The notes beneath the pieces are model-generated. The model ran no database searches, was not told the DNA's origin, and saw only the letters and a list, made by a program, of their open reading frames with translations. The position numbers and the translations under genes were made by a program. A stretch of DNA of 30,490 bases from VRUE01 sp047519745 (GTDB lineage Bacteria > Actinomycetota > Thermoleophilia > Solirubrobacterales > 70-9): the NCBI GenBank assembly GCA_047519745.1, contig JAPVSJ010000057.1, forward strand, positions 1 to 30,490, written 5' to 3'. This document shows, one piece after another, positions 16,275 to 22,750 of the stretch (the first letter of the stretch is position 1; the number at the start of each line of letters is the position of its first letter).

Positions 16275-16856
16275 TCAGTGCTTGACGAGGAAGGCGATCA
16301 ACCCCAGGTAGCCGCCGGCGATGACGAACAGAACCGCTTGCCAGAGCACCGTAAGTCGGGTCGCGACGGTGTTTTCTCCAGTGCCGAGCATGCGCGAGTA
16401 GCTGACGGCGAGCGCCCTCAGAATCGGCGGCTCCGACGCGCTCAACACCGCCGTGTCTATCGTCCCAAAATCCGCGCGTACGGTCAGGATCGCCCCCGCC
16501 CCGGCGACACCGTAGACGAGGAGCGCCAGCGCCAGCAACCAAAGGGCCAGGATCACGCCGGTCGGCTCAGCCCTGGTGAACGCTCCCGCGAGGGCAACCG
16601 TGACGGCTGCTCCGACGGTAAAGAGCCACTGGGCTCGGCTGCGGATATGCACCAGATCCGAAAGCTGGCGGTCTACCTGTCGCCGGCCCTCGTCGACCAT
16701 GTGTTTAAGGTCCTCCTCGCTCCAGTCGTCGAGGGGCTGGGGTGAGATTTGATGGGCGCTCAGGACGGGGATCGTCAGACCGGGAGCGATCAGGCCGAGC
16801 ACGTGCATGGCGAAGACCATCTGCCCGCGAAAGAACGCTCTGATGCTCACTTTCAT
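16275..16856 (-). CDS. Membrane protein, last gene of the graspetide operon
   Basis: A 193-residue protein with a hydrophobic N-terminal stretch (about 13-33), a charged, helical middle (43-75) and three clear transmembrane segments (about 76-93, 99-124 and 168-191). The 'RQLSDLVHIRSRAQWLF' helix leading into the first strong membrane segment is a pattern seen in small membrane proteins of conflict and signalling operons; that resemblance is an impression. It has no transporter motif, protease motif or nucleotide-binding site. The start ATG lies 24 bases after the ATP-grasp stop, so it is almost certainly co-transcribed. Possible roles are immunity, export partner or target of the modified peptide; none is shown. 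It converges with the STAND gene, leaving 164 gene-free bases. Confidence 0.75.
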   Translation of the reverse strand: MKVSIRAFFRGQMVFAMHVLGLIAPGLTIPVLSAHQISPQPLDDWSEEDLKHMVDEGRRQVDRQLSDLVHIRSRAQWLFTVGAAVTVALAGAFTRAEPTGVILALWLLALALLVYGVAGAGAILTVRADFGTIDTAVLSASEPPILRALAVSYSRMLGTGENTVATRLTVLWQAVLFVIAGGYLGLIAFLVKH

Positions 16857-16880
16857 CCCGCGATCATCTCGGTTTTCCCT

Positions 16881-17816
16881 CTATGGGCTCAGCCAGACCG
16901 CGATCGCCTCGGTAACTGCGGATGCGATTTCTCTCGGCAGAAACAGCCATTGCCCGGCAGGATTGAGGTCTATGAAGAAGGCACCATCCTTCGTCACGAT
17001 CCAGTCTTGACTCGAGTAGCCGATCCCGAGGCCTTTGGCGAGTCTGAGTGCATGCTGCTCTATCTCGGTCTCCGAGATGGGGTGGAAGGAGTCATGAGCT
17101 GCCTCGTCACGTCGCCAGTCGAGCGGAAGACCTTCGGCCGGGAGCTCGCACGTCCAGGCCTGCTCTGAGACCGTTACCACGCGGAGATGCCGCTCGGCTT
17201 CCAGGTGAGCTTGCAGGATGAAGGGCGCCTTGGGCAGCAGATCGAGGAGCGCCGAGTCATGTCGAATGAGCTGCGACCACACCACTCGCTCGATCCCATC
17301 GGAGCTAGAGAAGCTTGAGGGTCCCAGGGGCTTCACTACGAGCGGGTCGCCCAACCCGACCGGGAGCCGGGATCGGTCGGAGGCGGCCACCGTTTTCGGC
17401 ATCGGAATGCCGAGCCGCTCCGCGGCGGCCACCTGTACCAGCTTGTTCTCACGCAAGAAGAGCCGCTCGAGGGGCGTAAGCCAGGAAATGCCGGGGGCGC
17501 TGGCAATTGCGCTAAGGAGTGCAGTCCAGGCGCTTCGAATCGCGGCTTGTTCAGTTCCTGCCTGCACGCCTCGACGCCAATCGGGCGGCGCTATACGCCG
17601 TATCCAGCCCCGCGCAGGGGCTTTGAGCCTTATTTCGAGGCGATCGCTCTGCTCGGACTCCAGCTTCAGCCTGTCGCCCTCGACCATGTATGAAGTTGAT
17701 TCCAGCGACGCGGCGTCCAAGATGACTGGCTCGACTGAGCGTGACTCGAGCGCTGCGAGCACGGCCGCGGCATGCTCGTCGTCGGCGTTGCCGATGATCA
17801 GAGGTGGGGTCGTCAG
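16881..17816 (-). CDS. Graspetide-forming ATP-grasp ligase (MvdC/MvdD/RimK type)
   Basis: A 311-residue ATP-grasp enzyme that should link side chains of precursor peptides by omega-ester or omega-amide bonds using ATP. Visible features: 'ENKLVQVAAAERLGIPMPKT' (start of the ATP-grasp core), 'PLVVKPLGPSSF' (ATP-binding Lys), 'ILQAHLEAERHLRVVTV' and the terminal 'FIDLNPAGQWLFLP', whose N-P-x-G-Q-W is the signature of microviridin-type and related ligases. Without the residues before the GTG at 17762 the first strand of the N-terminal domain ('PPLIIGNADDEHAAAV') would be missing. The only start giving it is CTG at 17816, overlapping the upstream precursor stop as CTGA; the conservative start is 17762 (293 residues). 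It follows two precursor genes and precedes a membrane-protein gene. Confidence 0.88.
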   Translation of the reverse strand: MTTPPLIIGNADDEHAAAVLAALESRSVEPVILDAASLESTSYMVEGDRLKLESEQSDRLEIRLKAPARGWIRRIAPPDWRRGVQAGTEQAAIRSAWTALLSAIASAPGISWLTPLERLFLRENKLVQVAAAERLGIPMPKTVAASDRSRLPVGLGDPLVVKPLGPSSFSSSDGIERVVWSQLIRHDSALLDLLPKAPFILQAHLEAERHLRVVTVSEQAWTCELPAEGLPLDWRRDEAAHDSFHPISETEIEQHALRLAKGLGIGYSSQDWIVTKDGAFFIDLNPAGQWLFLPREIASAVTEAIAVWLSP

Positions 17817-17983
17817 GATTCGCCAGGGTGGAGCATCTCTTCGAGCTCCTCGCGGTCTCGGTCGACCGTCTCCTTGGCGGCCGTATTAATCGTCTCGCCG
17901 TTGGCCGCAGTCGCCGGCGCCGGCGCTGCGAGCTGGCTGTAGAGGCTGCCAGTCAGAACCTCATCCGGTCGATCAGCAGACAC
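17813..17983 (-). CDS. Graspetide precursor peptide B
   Basis: A 56-residue peptide starting at GTG 17983, whose first codons overlap the end of precursor A by 11 bases. The leader contains 'SLYSQLAAPAP' (13-23). The core reads 'GETINTAAKETVDRD' and fits T-x2-T-x3-E-x2-D-x-D with Thr31, Thr34, Glu38, Asp41 and Asp43; Thr would be acylated by the acidic side chains. It ends in an acidic helix-like tail. It aligns with precursor A through 'SLY..L.A..P..A..GET..T.AKET.D.D.E.L' and the following 'EM'. The stop overlaps the start of the ATP-grasp gene, indicating translational coupling. Function as precursor is inferred from the pairing, the duplication and the motif. Confidence 0.82.
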   Translation of the reverse strand: MSADRPDEVLTGSLYSQLAAPAPATAANGETINTAAKETVDRDREELEEMLHPGES

Positions 17984-18134
17984 CCTGCGCCATTTCCTCG
18001 ATAGAGAGCGCCTCGACGTCGTTGTCGATCGTCTCCTTTGCCTTGGTCGACACCGTCTCGCCTTTGGGTGCGCTTACGGGCACGGCCGCGCCAAGCGCTT
18101 CGTAGAGGGACGCTGGTGTGGAGGGCTCGACCAT
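17973..18134 (-). CDS. Graspetide precursor peptide A
   Basis: A 53-residue peptide from ATG 18134 (a GTG at 18158 would add eight residues). The leader has 'ASLYEALGAAVP' (8-19) and the core 'GETVSTKAKETIDND' at 25-39, giving the motif T-x2-T-x3-E-x2-D-x-D with Thr27, Thr30, Glu34, Asp37 and Asp39. From memory, this spacing is the one reported for thuringinin-type (group 3) graspetides, whose cores hold two interlinked rings. Thuringinin precursors carry several such cores; here there is one per peptide. The tail after the core is acidic and ends in Cys. It is the first of two tandem homologous precursor genes directly upstream of the ATP-grasp ligase. Confidence 0.82.
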   Translation of the reverse strand: MVEPSTPASLYEALGAAVPVSAPKGETVSTKAKETIDNDVEALSIEEMAQGVC

Positions 18135-18215
18135 CTGCTGGTGCCTACTCTCGCACACTCTTCTGAGACGTTGCTTTCCATCGGCTCTTTTTGCTGGTGC
18201 CGTGCTGGAACGCGG

Positions 18216-19214
18216 TCAAGCGGGCGGACTGTTGGGTCCGAGAATCTCGGTCAAGTACTCGACGACCGTGGCCGCGATTAGGACGCTCGCCCGGGCTTCG
18301 GCCTGCCCGAGTTGTCTGCCTTGTCTGTGGTGCGCGGCGCTGCTGAGGTCGCTGAGCGTCTTCCATAGATTGTCGAGGAGCGCTCTGGTGGGCGAATCAG
18401 CCGGAAGCGCAAGCTTCTCGCCGACCCGCTCGGCGATCGGCTTGCCGTCTGCCCCGAGGTGGTCCGCGACGGCGTCGCGCAGGTCTCGGCAGGCTTGAAC
18501 AGCACCGCGGTAGTCGCCTTCGTCATATCTATGGCGCGCCGTGTCAATCGCTGTGGTCGCCTCGGACCCGATGGCAGAAGAAGCCGCGGGAAGGCGCAGG
18601 GCGATCAAGCGAACCTCGTCGGCGCCGAGCCCCGGCAGCACCTGAGCAGTCCAGTCCTCGCGACGCAGACGCAGTTCAAGCGATTCGACCTTGGCGTTCT
18701 GCAGCGCCCAGAGATCTGCAGCCAATCCGGTCGCCGCTGCGACCGGATGGCCCGGTGGCCCCGGCCTGGGTGCATTCTCGCTTCGGCGCAGCCACGCGGC
18801 AGCTACATACAGCCGCAGGCCGAGTGGAATCTGACCATCGCCGAGACGTTGGGCGTGGTCTTCGATCAATCGGACCTGCTCGCGGGAGAGCGGGAAGCGG
18901 AAGGCCACTTGGTGTTCAACCGGGCTGGACGGGGTCGAGGACCAAAAGCCGGCCTGACTCCTCGTGCCGGACACCCGCGCCGGGGAACCTACTGCGAGTC
19001 CGAGCGCCAACTCCGAACTGGCAGGCAGGATCAGCTCCGCCTCCAGCTCGGTGATCGCAATCGTTTGGCCTGCCTCACGAGGATCGAATTGGATCGTGCC
19101 AGGGACCAGCACGGCGGGGCTGAGGTATCCGCCCTCGCCGCGGACCAAGGCCGGGTCCACCCGCAGCCATCCGACCCGGAAGTTGCCGATTGAGATGCCC
19201 GCCTGCCTGTTCAT
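18216..19214 (-). CDS. Unknown two-domain protein, upstream of graspetide genes
   Basis: A 332-residue soluble protein that I do not recognise. Residues 1-200 are rich in beta strands with many short hydrophobic-charged alternations ('AITELEAELILP', 'QVAFRFPLSREQVRLIEDHA', 'LGLRLYVAAAWL'), ending in 'REDWTAQVLPGLGADEVRLIALRLP'. The rest is helical: 'ATTAIDTARHRYDEGDYRGA', 'CRDLRDAVADHL' and a final long helix, with 'LDNLWKTLSDLSSAAHHR'. The helical part recalls DUF4145/HEPN-like folds, but this is a weak impression. It is co-directional with the graspetide genes, ending 81 bases before precursor A, so it may be the first gene of that operon. ATG 19214 is chosen over GTG 19259. It is divergent from the dipeptidase gene. 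Confidence 0.68.
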   Translation of the reverse strand: MNRQAGISIGNFRVGWLRVDPALVRGEGGYLSPAVLVPGTIQFDPREAGQTIAITELEAELILPASSELALGLAVGSPARVSGTRSQAGFWSSTPSSPVEHQVAFRFPLSREQVRLIEDHAQRLGDGQIPLGLRLYVAAAWLRRSENAPRPGPPGHPVAAATGLAADLWALQNAKVESLELRLRREDWTAQVLPGLGADEVRLIALRLPAASSAIGSEATTAIDTARHRYDEGDYRGAVQACRDLRDAVADHLGADGKPIAERVGEKLALPADSPTRALLDNLWKTLSDLSSAAHHRQGRQLGQAEARASVLIAATVVEYLTEILGPNSPPA

Positions 19215-19363
19215 GCTTGTAGGTTGAAGCACAGGGGTGGCCGGTGCGATAGGGGTCACGGCAAGAGCGTCGCTCGGCGCTGCGTTGAGTGCGCCGCCAA
19301 TCCTCGCTGAAACCCGAGATAGCGGTCGTCGCTACACCCAGCGCGCGGGGTATCGTGGCGCGC

Positions 19364-20845
19364 GTGAACCCCTACAGCGGACTGGAGCCGGCTGCGATCT
19401 GGCGCCATTTTGCGGCATTGAACGCCATCCCGCGACCGTCCGGCCACGAGGAGGCCGCGCGGGAGTACGTGCGTTCGGTCGCCGAGGCGTCGGGAGCGGA
19501 TTGGCGCACGGACGCATTTGGCAACGCGGTCGCCCGGGTGGCCCCTCGCGACGCCGGCGATGTACCCGTCGTCGCCGTCCAAGCCCACCTCGACATGGTC
19601 TGTGAGGCCGAGCCGGACGCGAACCATGACTTTTTAACCGAGCCGATTCAGCCTCGCCTCGCCGGCGACATGATCTACGCGACCGGTACCACCCTGGGCG
19701 CGGACAACGGGATCGGTGTCGCCGCGGCCTTGGCTTTGATGACAACGCGCAACGTGCGTCATGGCCCACTCGAGTTGCTGTTTACGGTAGATGAGGAGAG
19801 GGGCCTGCGTGGGGCCCTGGAGCTCGACCCGTCGCTGCTGAGCGCGAAGCTGCTGATCAACCTTGACAGCGAGGACCCAGACAAGCTGATCAACGGCTCA
19901 GCCGGTTCACAGGATACGGTCGTCCGTCTGCCGCTCGTTCGCGACGGGGTGCCAGGCGGCGGGTGGAGCGGTCGCCGGCTCGAGGTAGTCGGACTCAAGG
20001 GAGGGCACAGCGGCCTCGACATCCAAAAGCGACTTGCAAATGCCATCAAGCTGCTCGGGGGTGTCCTGGTGGACATCCAAAAAGCGGGAATTCCCGTCTC
20101 GCTCGCGTCGCTCAGCGGCGGTACGGCGCACAACGCCATTCCGCGCTCCGCCCAAGCCGATCTAGCGCTGCCCGACAGCGCCTCCGCACAGTTCGACGAG
20201 GTCATCGAAAACATCCGGCGGCGCTTGCACGGCGATTGGGGCGATGCCGAGCCCGGCCTCGAGCTAAATGTCCATAGCCTTCCAGCTCCGGACGCGGCCC
20301 TGGCGCCACCCGGTTTCGAATCCCTTCTCCGGTTGCTTGCCGGGCTTCCGCATGGTGTGCTGGCCGCGACCGACGGCGGTCCCCAGCAGGTCAAAACCTC
20401 ATGCAACCTGGCCCGGGTGGAGATCGGGGACGCCGACGCAAAACTGTCCCTCACGAGCCGAAGCCTCGAGAAAGACGGCCTCGAGCGCGTTCAGGGAGAG
20501 ATCGCGAAGCTAGCCGCCATGTTCCACGCAGAGGCATCCGTGTCCTCTCATTACCCTCCGTGGACTCCTCACGGTTCCGGATTGTTGCTCTCCCTCGCGA
20601 CCGAGACTTACCGCGAAGTCAACGGACGGGCACCGGAGATCGAGGCGATGCACGCTGGGCTCGAGTGCGGTCTCATTGCTGCAAAGATCATGGGCATGGA
20701 AGCCATCTCTTTCGGACCATCGATTCGCAGCGCCCATACCCCGAGCGAGCACCTGGCTGCATCGACGGTGATGCCGATGTGGCTGCTGCTCCTGCGGCTT
20801 CTCGACCGACTGGCGGAGACTGGGAAGCAGAGCAATGGCGCCTAA
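19364..20845 (+). CDS. pepD: PepD-like aminoacyl-histidine dipeptidase (M20 family)
   Basis: A 493-residue metallopeptidase close in length to E. coli PepD (about 485). N-terminal 'PAAIWRHFAALNAIPRPSGHE' is typical of that family. Zinc ligands and catalytic residues are visible: His75 and Asp77 in 'AHLDMV', Asp in 'GADNGIG', the Glu pair in 'FTVDEERGLRGA', Asp in 'INLDSED' and His in 'SAHTPSEHL'. The central 'LKGGHSGLDI' belongs to the dimerisation-domain junction. It cleaves unblocked dipeptides such as Xaa-His in the cytoplasm. GTG 19364 is chosen because PepD proteins begin just before this point; the upstream in-frame 75 bases look non-coding. The next gene overlaps its end by 11 bases. 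Confidence 0.88.
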   Translation: MNPYSGLEPAAIWRHFAALNAIPRPSGHEEAAREYVRSVAEASGADWRTDAFGNAVARVAPRDAGDVPVVAVQAHLDMVCEAEPDANHDFLTEPIQPRLAGDMIYATGTTLGADNGIGVAAALALMTTRNVRHGPLELLFTVDEERGLRGALELDPSLLSAKLLINLDSEDPDKLINGSAGSQDTVVRLPLVRDGVPGGGWSGRRLEVVGLKGGHSGLDIQKRLANAIKLLGGVLVDIQKAGIPVSLASLSGGTAHNAIPRSAQADLALPDSASAQFDEVIENIRRRLHGDWGDAEPGLELNVHSLPAPDAALAPPGFESLLRLLAGLPHGVLAATDGGPQQVKTSCNLARVEIGDADAKLSLTSRSLEKDGLERVQGEIAKLAAMFHAEASVSSHYPPWTPHGSGLLLSLATETYREVNGRAPEIEAMHAGLECGLIAAKIMGMEAISFGPSIRSAHTPSEHLAASTVMPMWLLLLRLLDRLAETGKQSNGA

Positions 20846-21875
20846 GGCATCCGGGCGGAAGGGTTTTTCCCAGCGGGTTGCCGATCTCCCGATCGGTATC
20901 AGTGGGATTCTAGCCGTGCTGCTGGTCGGTATCGGTGGCCAGATAATCTGGGTGTTCCGTGCCAATGACTCAATCGGCCTCGCCGATACGCTCGCGATAG
21001 AGGGCGTCATAGTGGCCGTGGTGTTCGGCGTTCTTGCCCTCAGGGTCGCGCTGCACCATGACACGGACCTAAAAGACGTGTCGGAGACGCTCAAAGGTGT
21101 GTCGGACAGTGTCCTGACCCGAACCGTCGGAGGCTTTCCCCATTTCATTCCCCATGTAACCGCGCTTCTTTCGCAGGCCGAGGAGAGCATCCTGGTGCTG
21201 TGCGACAACCCGGCCTACGGGATCGTCAGCAAGGGCGACGCATTCGACGATTATCTCGGTGAGCTGAAGCGCCAGATCGCCCGGCGAACGTCCCGTCCGT
21301 CGCTCTCGGTGGAAATGATGTTTCTCGCCGAGGAGGAGCGCAAAGAGCTCCACCGCGACCAGGTGCAACTGCATGCCCAGACGGAGGAGGAGTGGGAACG
21401 GTGGCGAGAACGTTCCGACGTGCACGGCCGTCTGGAGGAATTCCTGAAGCGCGCCCACAGCATTTGCGAGCCAGCGGCTTCGCCGATCTCCGACGCTGAC
21501 GTCTCGGAGAAGCTATCCGGACTGAGCGTCGAGCAATACGTCACGCGCTTGGCGGAAGTCAATGGCACCGTTCTTACGCATCATTTCTATGGCGCGAAAA
21601 GGTTCGTCTTGAAATTGAGGAATGGCGCCGAACAACCTCAGGCGCTTTCACATGGACCGAGCATCTATTTTTGGATGCGAGACAATCTGCACGCCATTTT
21701 CGCGATTGTTCCCCTTGGTAACACGCCCCAGCAGAGCCGCGAGGTCGCGTTTGAGACCCACGATCCCGGCATGATCGAAGCGCTGAAGGGGATGTTCAAC
21801 CGTTACCAGGGAGCGGCGGCGATCGACGTTACGGAGCAGGAATCGACATTGAAACCCCGCCCCCTAGCTGTGTAG
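20835..21875 (+). CDS. Unknown protein with two N-terminal TM helices and a cytosolic domain
   Basis: A 346-residue protein. Two transmembrane segments (about 18-42 and 50-74) form a hairpin, so the remaining 270 residues are probably cytosolic. These include 'TRTVGGFPHFIPHVTALLSQAEESILVLCDNPAYGIVS' (split across a loop), 'FDDYLGELKRQIARRT' and later 'HHFYGAKRFVLKLRNG' and 'SIYFWMRDNLHAIFAIVP'. The 'SILVLCDNPAYG' strand-turn recalls the first half of phospholipase-D-like folds, but I see no HxK motif. Function is unknown. The ATG overlaps the dipeptidase stop by 11 bases and pgeF begins seven bases after its stop, so all three could be on one transcript. Confidence 0.72.
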   Translation: MAPKASGRKGFSQRVADLPIGISGILAVLLVGIGGQIIWVFRANDSIGLADTLAIEGVIVAVVFGVLALRVALHHDTDLKDVSETLKGVSDSVLTRTVGGFPHFIPHVTALLSQAEESILVLCDNPAYGIVSKGDAFDDYLGELKRQIARRTSRPSLSVEMMFLAEEERKELHRDQVQLHAQTEEEWERWRERSDVHGRLEEFLKRAHSICEPAASPISDADVSEKLSGLSVEQYVTRLAEVNGTVLTHHFYGAKRFVLKLRNGAEQPQALSHGPSIYFWMRDNLHAIFAIVPLGNTPQQSREVAFETHDPGMIEALKGMFNRYQGAAAIDVTEQESTLKPRPLAV

Positions 21876-21878
21876 GGG
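21861..21878 (+). promoter_or_regulatory. Hairpin over a stop codon and the pgeF ribosome-binding site
   Basis: CCCCTA and TAGGGG form a perfect six-base stem around the loop GCTGTG. The 3' arm holds the stop codon of the upstream gene and the AGGGG that serves as the ribosome-binding site for the ATG at 21883. Ribosomes finishing the upstream gene would open it, coupling translation. Confidence 0.45.
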
Positions 21879-21882
21879 CTGG

Positions 21883-22698
21883 ATGCGCCACGACAAACGA
21901 GACGGCCTTCTCGCCTACCGCTTCGAAACCCTCCCGGCGGGGATCGACGCCCTCGTCTCCACTCGGCGAGGTGGAGTCAGCCAGGTGCCATACGACTCGC
22001 TCAACCTCGGCCTGCGAGTCGGCGACGATGCGGAGAAGGTCGTCGAGAACCGCCGCCTGCTGTTTACCGCCTTCGAGCTCGAGTTGGAGCGCTCGGTCTG
22101 GTGCCGGCAGATCCACGCCGACGGCGTGGCGGTGGTCGACGCCGCCGACGCCGGCCGCGGCTCGACCGAGGAGGAGTCGATCGTCACGGATGCCGACGCG
22201 CTGGTCACCGCCGAGCCGGGGCTGCCGCTATGCGTGACCCTGGCCGACTGCGTCCCCGTGGTGATCTTCGACCCGGAGTCGTTGGTCGTGGGCCTGGCCC
22301 ACGCAGGCTGGGGCGGCACCGTCGCGGGCATCTCGTCGCGGACCGTCGAAGTCATGCGAGAGCGATTCGGTTGCGATCCAGCCTCGCTCATCGCCGCCGT
22401 CGGCCCGTCGATCGGGGCGGCTGGCTATGAGGTCGGCGCCGACGTGATCGAGAAGGCGGGGGCTGCATACGGCGATCGCGCCGCCGAGATCCTCGAGCCG
22501 GCCAAGAACGGCAAGGCGCTCTTCGACCTCTGGGCGGCCAACCGCATCGACCTCGAAGCTGCCGGCGTAGCCGGCGAGCGGATTGAGGTCACCGGCGTCG
22601 CCAGCGACCGGCACCTCGAGGACTTCTACTCGCACCGGCACGAGGGCGGCCAGACCGGCCGTTTCATCACCGCCGTCTCGATCCGCGGCGATGGCTGA
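21883..22698 (+). CDS. pgeF: Peptidoglycan editing factor / YfiH-family protein
   Basis: A 271-residue YfiH/PgeF (Cu-oxidase_4, 'laccase domain') protein, complete. Typical elements in order: 'ALVSTRRGGVSQVPYDSLNLGLRVGDD', here interrupted by normal variation; 'WCRQIHADGVAVVD'; 'TDADALVTAEPG' followed by 'LADCVPVVIFD'; 'GLAHAGWGGTVAGI'; 'GPSIGAAGYEVG'; and 'FYSHRHEGGQTGR'. The Cys and two His in these motifs bind zinc. Family members have been described as purine nucleoside phosphorylases/adenosine deaminases and, in E. coli, as a factor that removes wrongly incorporated serine peptides from peptidoglycan. It usually lies near division or murein genes; here it sits inside accessory genes, 4.5 kb from murD2. 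Confidence 0.9.
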   Translation: MRHDKRDGLLAYRFETLPAGIDALVSTRRGGVSQVPYDSLNLGLRVGDDAEKVVENRRLLFTAFELELERSVWCRQIHADGVAVVDAADAGRGSTEEESIVTDADALVTAEPGLPLCVTLADCVPVVIFDPESLVVGLAHAGWGGTVAGISSRTVEVMRERFGCDPASLIAAVGPSIGAAGYEVGADVIEKAGAAYGDRAAEILEPAKNGKALFDLWAANRIDLEAAGVAGERIEVTGVASDRHLEDFYSHRHEGGQTGRFITAVSIRGDG

Positions 22699-22720
22699 GA
22701 CGACCCGCCGTTCTCGGCGA

Positions 22721-22744
22721 ATCGTTCTGTAGATACGGAACGAT
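22721..22744. promoter_or_regulatory. Imperfect 24-base palindrome upstream of the membrane-STAND pair
   Basis: Arms ATCGTTC and GAACGAT (seven exact bases) surround an inner GTA/TAC pair of arms with one mismatch on each side, making a 24-base near-perfect dyad centred at 22732/22733. It lies 6 bases before the first possible GTG and 27 before the ATG at 22772. It fits an operator for a dimeric regulator or a terminator-like hairpin after pgeF; there is no T tract. Confidence 0.5.
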
Positions 22745-22750
22745 CAGCAA

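Noticed and set aside
19364..20845. PepD-like dipeptidase as the leader peptidase of the graspetide cluster.
   Set aside because: It is on the opposite strand, belongs to a housekeeping dipeptidase family acting on dipeptides, and is separated by a divergent promoter region.
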